DNA of 64,000 bases from contig NC_134024.1 in the NCBI RefSeq assembly GCF_040712315.1, positions 62,001 to 126,000 on the forward strand. Direction: 5' to 3'. Within the stretch, counting starts at the first letter, position 1; every line of letters begins with the position of its first letter. The notes below the pieces were generated by a model. The model was not told the origin of the DNA. It saw only the letters and a list, made by a program, of their open reading frames with translations, and searched no databases. The translations under genes were made by a program, and so were the position numbers. Positions 58,129-64,000 of the stretch are shown one piece after another. The stretch comes from Castanea sativa. Lineage: Eukaryota > Streptophyta > Magnoliopsida > Fagales > Fagaceae.

Positions 58129-58733
58129 TGGGCTCTCTTTTTTCATAACCCTAAACATATATAAGGATTATTTTAAGAATCATATCAGGTTACAGAGCCA
58201 AGAGCTCAATTGCACAAGAGCATAATTCCTCAAGTGTAATCGGAAACCTAGTTTGCCTTAGTTCTTGAAGAATCTGTTGTGTTTGTACACCGTAGGGTTT
58301 TATGACTGAGCAACTTCGTAATCTTCATGTGTTGAAGAACAAACGAACTTTGCAGCTAACTTCCTTCTCAAGTTGGTGATCAAGTCTCGTACAAGGATCC
58401 GCGCATCTTTTGGTTAGTCACATACTGGGAACCGTGCAATACAAGGAGAAATTGTCACTACAGAACAAGTCCAATTGGTTATTGGGGTAAGGTTTCAATT
58501 GTAAATTGGTGTAAGGTACTGAGATTTCTTTACTTGTAATAGCTTGTTTTGATAATAGTGGATTCTCAAGAGTGGTGGCCTTGTAAGTTTTCTCCATTCG
58601 TAAACAAATTACTGTGTCATTTAATTTCCACTGCATATTTAATTAATTGGCGATTTGTTTGTGTTGCTACGCTCATTGTATGTAATTGAACCTAATTAAT
58701 TCACTCGGCTAATTAATTTGTTAATTCGCCACA
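58129..58733 (+). mobile_element. Copia LTR fragment (3' part) with PBS start
   Basis: The sequence is unlike its neighbours. It has features of the transcribed part of a copia LTR ('atttaatttccactgcatat') and ends CGCCACA followed by AGTGGTC, just as the copia LTR at 5750 ends CTCTACA before AGTGGTA. The 5' part of the LTR and the whole element body are missing. Confidence 0.5.
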
Positions 58734-60335
58734 AGTGGTCAATACATTTTTAACCTATCATTTTTAAATTAAACCGTGTACTTTATATTATATTTTATGT
58801 AGAAGTGAAATTTGTTATTTCTCCTATTCTTGTGCGTTCACAATTTCATGCCATTCTTTCAAGTCAACCACACTTTTACCCTTTAAAAAAAAAAGTGTAA
58901 ATTGTCTCATGTGCTTGAGCAAATTGAATATTTTTAAAAAATCTTGATAGCTTATGATATCAACTCCAAGCTTAGAGGCAGATTGGATTCATTTTCATTT
59001 TAGTTTTTATTTTTTAAAAAATTATCCTTTAGGTTTAAAAATTTAAAGTTTGTCCAATTGGTCCTTTACATTTGCAATAGTTGTGCATGTCATCATTCCA
59101 TCCAATGCCTTTACAAAGTTTTTTTTTTTTAATTTAATTTTTTTCAAGAATTTAAAATTAAAATAAAATGAAAGTTTTTTTATGAAAAAAAAAATACTAA
59201 TGCTTAGCTAAAAGATAACACTAATTCCCTCAATCTAATATCACAGATTCACAACCACCGCACAGTTTCAGCACATCGCCACCACACAGTAATATTACTA
59301 GATAATTGCCTGTTTAATAAAGGAATGGACTCTGTTCTTTCTTTCTCCGTGTGTTTGTTTTCACAACTACAATATCATCTGTTTCAACTCAAATCAACGA
59401 CTCTTCTGCTTAGTCTTAACTCTTAAATGCCTATTTTCCTTCGTTTCTTTTTTGGCGTGGCAGAGGGTCGAGCTTACTGGCTACTGCTTCATGAAAGTCA
59501 ATTCATTGATAAGGATTCCCCCAATTTATCTTTTTTTTCTTTCTTTAGAATTATAAATAAATAAATAACTAAAAGGGGCAAAGTAATTTCATGGTAGCCA
59601 GTCAACAAAGCTGTCAATCATCCTCTAGAAAACTTAAACACGAAGAAAGAAAAAGTTTGATCAAAATAATACCAGGTGAACACTCTCTAGAGTCTTTCTC
59701 CGAAACTCCAAGCCAAGTTTTGTCCACAACATGTCAACAACTGCCCACACGCACAAAACAAAAGTCCGCCTTTCACACTACCGCTCGACACGAAACACTA
59801 TAGAAGGGAAGAAACTCAGCGTATTCATGGCATCTTCAAAGCAAAAGGGAAAAGAAAAAAAAATGATGAGTATGACATTGATGAATTGGTGATTTACTTG
59901 GCACATACAAAGTCTTCTTTAATTTAACCAAAAAAAAAAAGTCTTCTTTTATGTTGCGCAACATGATAATTAATAATTATTAATCCAAAATAAATTATAC
60001 ACTAACCAACAAAAAGATTTAAAGAATTGTTTGATGCTATAAAAAAATTTTAGTAATAAAAAATATCATGAAGTCACAATTACTTTGGTAGCAGTTAATT
60101 TGATTTTTACTTATTAGCTCACTAATAAAAATGTCATGTCATCGTTTGAATTAAAAATGTCATGTAATTTCACTAATGAAAATGTCATGTCATCATTCGA
60201 TTTATAATTTGGGCTTTATATGAGTGTGGGCTGATTGGGTTTTAATTTTAAAGTGAGTGTTAATGTTTTAAGAGAGATCTGGCTGAATGTTTGCAAGTTA
60301 AAAGGGTTTGGACCTAAAATTATGTTGGGCTTGAG
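58734..60335. other. No gene; mosaic remnants
   Basis: 58750-58890 resembles 3490-3620 and 54710-54850. 59325-59560 resembles 15500-15720. The ORF at 59591-59803 has no recognised domain. The rest is AT-rich. Confidence 0.5.
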
Positions 60336-60560
60336 TTGGTTATGCCTAAGTATTTTGATCAAGCTGTCCAGCTGCTGCAAGAATTCCAGAATGCCCATCC
60401 GGCCCAGCCAAAATCTGTCCACCCAGTTCGGCCCTCAGGGAAATCACTTGATCCTAGCGAACTGAAAACTAACTTTGATGGAGCGGTGTTTGACGACTTG
60501 AACTCAGCAGGTATTGGGGTGGTGGTTCTTAACTCTCAAGGGGATATTATGGCCCTCTCT
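60336..60560 (+). pseudogene. LINE-type RNase H fragment
   Basis: The frame from 60336 reads YFDQAVQLLQEFQNAHPA, then ELKTNFDGAVFDDLNSAGIG and VVVLNSQGDIMALS. This is the start of the RNase H-like domain found at the end of plant LINE polyproteins and related host sequences, with the first catalytic Asp in NFDGA. It is cut at 60561 by the LTR next to it. The rest of the domain is not present. Confidence 0.7.
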
Positions 60561-61105
60561 TGTTAGAAACCAATATTAACTCTCTTGTCTCTAGAAATTT
60601 CTAGAGTTCCACTCAATTTGCTTCTCTCTGAAATTCTCTAGAAATTTCTAGAACTTCTCACACAATTTCTTTCTCTAAAAATATCTAGAATTTATCTCAA
60701 CCTCTCTCTCATTCTCTAGAACATTCTCTTGCATTCTAGATTTCTCTATGAGATGTCCTTCTAGAAACTTCTATGTAGAAGTGAAATTCAGCCACATGTT
60801 TAATGCCAATAAAAAGGAAGATCTAGAAGCTTCAAGTTGGTTCCCTAACTAGTATAAATATATGTGGTGATGTGTAAAGTGAAGTGGAGTGTAAGAAGTA
60901 GAGAGTGTGAAACTCCTAGAGGCGTGAAGTGAGTGAGTGTCATAAAGCACCAAGTGAGAGGTATGAAGTTGTACGTAAGGTGAAGTGTGTGTAGGTGTCT
61001 AGAGAGTTGGTGTATGTCTTGTAAAAGCATTAGTGCTTGTAAAGTGTTGTAATTCAAAGTGTTAAGTTCTAAATAAAAGCTTTTTTTTCAGTCATTTGTT
61101 CAACA
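60561..61105 (+). mobile_element. Copia-like LTR with heat-shock elements
   Basis: It runs from TGTTAGAAACC to GTTCAACA (545 bp). TATA-like GTATAAATATATG lies near 60852, AATAAAAGC near 61072, and a degenerate initiator-Met PBS (TAGTGTCAGAAC) at 61109. The first 210 bp hold several heat-shock elements. It lies inside the RNase H fragment. No target duplication was found and no internal region follows beyond about 30 bp. Confidence 0.65.
60594..60771 (+). promoter_or_regulatory. Cluster of four heat-shock elements
   Basis: Heat-shock factors bind inverted GAA/TTC pentamers. Perfect three-unit sites: GAAATTTCTAGAA (60641-60653) and TTCTAGAAACTTC (60759-60771). Near-perfect: GAAATTTCTAGAG (60594-60606). 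Two-unit: GAACATTC (60719-60726). All lie upstream of the LTR TATA box, as in the heat-activated Arabidopsis copia ONSEN. Confidence 0.7.
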
Positions 61106-62180
61106 ATCTAGTGTCAGAACTTCCGCTAACTCAACAAATCTTTCTTCTCAAAAAAAAAAATCCCATCTCTTAATCTATTTCTCCTCCTTTTTGAGAAGTT
61201 ATTGGAATAATCATCCCTATATACTTGAAGAAGTTAATCCCTGTCATATTTGAATGGCTTGCAAACATTTCCTTGCACCTCTCACAGTGTTGCACATGAT
61301 GACATGAATAATGTTTAAGATGTAATGGAAAATTCTAATTTATTTTTAGCATTCCTTTCATATTTTTCCTCCCTTTTTTTGGTGTTAAACTCATCAGGGA
61401 CTGTGTTGGAGAAAATAAGAAAGTTTCCTGATCTAGAAAAGTCCATTGGAAATACATTGGTAAATCAAGAATCACAACTAATATAGAAATGAAAATACAC
61501 AATTAGAGCTAATCTATTAGCTTTAAGCTTTTATGTTAAGTAGTTTCCTATACGTTATTTAACTATTTCATTGGAGGCTACTCAAAGCGTTATCTCCCAA
61601 CAAAATGAGTTGATGGAGATTTTTTCTTTCAAGAAGGGAGTGAAAAGGAGAAGAAATAAAAGAAATTTCCGTAAGCATGTAAAGTCAGTTCCTACCATGT
61701 ATGATTGTTTGGTCAAAGGAATGGACATTCACATTATCTCTTTTGAGTCAAGTCTACGACTCACTTTTCATATACAGGCATCTTCTAGGAAAAAACGAAG
61801 ACCAAGTCCAAACTATATAAATGGAGATGAAGATAGTATTCGATTAAAGAAAAAACAGAAGATCCACAAAGTTTTGGCCATTTTGTACTAACTACTACCA
61901 CCAACTTTTGTTTTTATACAAATGAATGTTAATAAGCACCGCTTGGTTTTTGGTTCCTATTAAGGGCAAAAAAGACAAAAAATTTTTTCAAAAAAAGGTA
62001 AAAAAATACAAACTAAATAGTATCTAAAAAACTGAAAAAAATGACATGAACTGCAAAAAAAGAAAAAGAAAAAAAAAAAGACAAATTTTGTCAAAAAAAA
62101 ACTGTGGTTAACGGGTTAACACAACTCTTTTATACATAATGATTAATTTCCAACCTGGCTTCAGTTTATATTATGCAGTT
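61106..62180. repeat. Mosaic block copy 3 (related to 26590-27420)
   Basis: 'ggaataatcatccctatat', 'agctaatctattagct' and 'accatgtatgattgtttgg' follow in the same order as at 26.6-27.4 kb. The 106-residue ORF at 61571-61891 is basic and low-complexity, and the matching regions at 27.1 kb are not open in that frame. Confidence 0.7.
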
Positions 62181-62264
62181 GCTATAGTCTCACATCAAAA
62201 AAATAAAAGATATTCACTTTTCTAACAGGTTCAATATCGCTATAGTCTCACATCAAAAAGAAAA

Positions 62265-62345
<81 letters not shown>

Positions 62346-62400
62346 TCTAACAGGTTCAATATTGCTAGTCTCACGTGAAAAAATTACAAATACTACTATA
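62181..62400. repeat. Tandem 'tctcacatcaaaaa' units with (AT)n
   Basis: 'gctatagtctcacatcaaa' occurs at about 62181 and 62239, with a variant near 62366. An A/G-rich tract and an (AT)n run (62302-62337) expand one unit. Confidence 0.75.
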
Positions 62401-62540
62401 GTCATCACAACTTCTCGTTGATGTGAGAAAATCATAATGGACACCATCCCAACCTTCATAAGTAATTATGCGACTATTGTTGCATTGTGCAATTGCTTGG
62501 TTGAACTCTCCCTTGTCTTTCAATTGATTATATAATGAAT

Positions 62541-64000
62541 TGTTAGGATTAATGCCCTTAAATCTTATTGTATGATGTTATGTATGACATTATGTATGAT
62601 TTAATGTTATAATTAATAAAATTGTTTTATTATTATCTAAAATAATAGTAATATGAATATTTGGACATTATCATATAGTCCATGAGATGCATTGTATGTG
62701 ATTTAGTTACAGAAGATATAAATCATAAGTTCTTTGTAAACTTAGAATTTTAGTTTGTAGTCGGTGATGAATTTGGGTATTTCATCTGCGAAGACTATAA
62801 CATATCAATAAAGATGATTTGTCTTGATCATGGAAGTTGAGACTTTTAGTTGATATGTTGATATGTTTTAAGAGTTAAGACATATTGAACTGGACTACTG
62901 TGAGATTTACTATTCTCCTAACGACTATCAAATGAATAATAAATTTCACGACTTCTATTTACATAAACTCTTAACCCTGAAAGAATAATGGACCTAATCA
63001 TAAAGGGTAGGTTGCTTTGATATATCAGGAGTGAGATTTAAAATTACGATCAAAACCTCAGTATGTTGAGCAGCCACATTTAGTGTTGATGGAACATATA
63101 TTTTCAAGATGGAACTCATAAGTTCTTAACAAATATAAAAAATATTCATTTGAGATAAGCTTAATGGGTTCGGTTATTCAGAGTATTAGGCCTAATCACT
63201 TCAGTAAGGAGTTACTAAAGTATATATTTATGAAATTAGATTTCATAAATATACGACGAATAACTTAAAGGATTAAACCGGGTACTCAAGAATTAAAATG
63301 TAGTAATTTTCAAAGTGGCAGTCAACATTCATGATTTTGTATTACTACGAATATTTTATGAAGGGGTTGCAAGTATAGTAAAGTCTTGAGATATAATTTA
63401 TTAATAAGGCCTAGAGTGCAATTATATTTATATAATAGTATTAAATATAATTAATGATAACTTTAGACTTGTCAAGAGTTGACAGAAAAGCCCAAAGCCC
63501 AAGGCCCATTTATTTGTTCCCTTTTAGTCCCACTCCAAGTCACATACTAAAACCCAATTGAAATGACCCAAAAGGCTAGCCCAATTAAATAATCATTTAT
63601 AAGGAGAGAAACATACATAATTTTATAAAAGAATGAAATGGTTTGTATGTGAGTGTAAAACACTTTCTAGTTACCCCCTTGGACACATACATATAAACTA
63701 GTTGAGAGACCACATTTCTTAGGCATAAGTGGAATTGGAGTGAAGATTAAGAGTGTTCCCAAGTGCTTCTAATCTTTGGTTTTGAATTTCACCATACCAA
63801 AGTACGCTTTTTTATTTTGAAATTCTGAAATTTACATAGTACATGTTATCAATTGCGAATGAAGTAGATCCATTGATTTGCCGTTGTGTATGTTTTGTAT
63901 GTGTTACAAACATGTATATTTCCTACATGAATATGATTTAGTACAATTATTTTGAAAATTAAGTAACTATATTCTGTAATCATACACTTAAGCATTCATT
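62541..64000 (+). mobile_element. Probable copia LTR running off the window
   Basis: It starts TGTTAGGATTAATGCCC, an LTR-like beginning, and continues as unique non-coding sequence with no match in the window. No CA end, PBS or ORF is seen before 64000, so the call rests on the start motif and on the lack of similarity to the surrounding mosaic. Confidence 0.35.

Noticed and set aside
59591..59803. 70-residue + strand ORF, and ATG near 59831 (MASSKQKGKEKK) considered as a TIR start
   Set aside because: No beta-strand motif (VFLSF) follows, and the reading is Lys-rich low complexity.

Overview
The window is eukaryotic nuclear DNA from a flowering plant. It is AT-rich, its genes have introns, and it is packed with plant-type LTR retrotransposons and MITEs. 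It also carries an intron-split TIR-NBS-LRR (TNL) disease-resistance gene and relics of MATE transporter genes. The repeat families look like those of a woody eudicot, possibly Fagaceae, but the sequence alone does not prove this.

Layout. (1) 1-4.9 kb: MITEs and one copy of a segmental duplication whose partner lies at 53.4-56.1 kb. (2) 4.9-9.75 kb: a Ty1/copia-type element with LTRs, a broken gag and no pol, flanked by a 5-bp target duplication. (3) 9.75-20.6 kb: two copies of a small block ending in a minus-strand MATE exon relic, with a decayed FAR1/MULE-type transposase gene (11.3-14.0 kb), a reverse-oriented solo LTR and a 905-bp hAT-like element between them. (4) 20.6-25.75 kb: a Ty3/gypsy element with two RNase H domains, full of stop codons and cut off at the start of integrase. 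(5) 25.75-44.3 kb: a mosaic of tandem duplications (28.3-32.9 against 34.1-38.0 kb; 37.4-39.7 against 42.1-44.3 kb). These hold relics of TNL NB and TIR exons, two more MATE exon relics, a copia RNase H/LTR remnant and several MITEs. (6) 45.0-52.4 kb, minus strand: a nearly complete TNL gene (TIR, NB-ARC, LRR, C-terminal C-JID) with recognisable splice sites and one apparent 1-bp frameshift in the LRR exon. (7) 52.4-64 kb: its upstream region, a solo gypsy LTR, MITEs, more copies of the mosaic blocks, a LINE-type RNase H fragment, a copia LTR with a cluster of heat-shock elements, and a probable LTR running off the window end.

How the parts relate. TNL pieces and MATE pieces lie on the same (minus) strand and recur together. 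I infer an ancestral tandem array of TNL+MATE blocks, now mostly decayed, with one near-intact TNL. Several transposon insertions can be read directly against an uninterrupted paralogous copy elsewhere in the window, which fixes their ends and target duplications. I found no convincing novel biochemical system. The most useful leads are the TNL gene (frameshift, 4-nt start exon, possible miR482-type site), the heat-shock-element LTR, and recurrent blocks carrying WRKY-box motifs.
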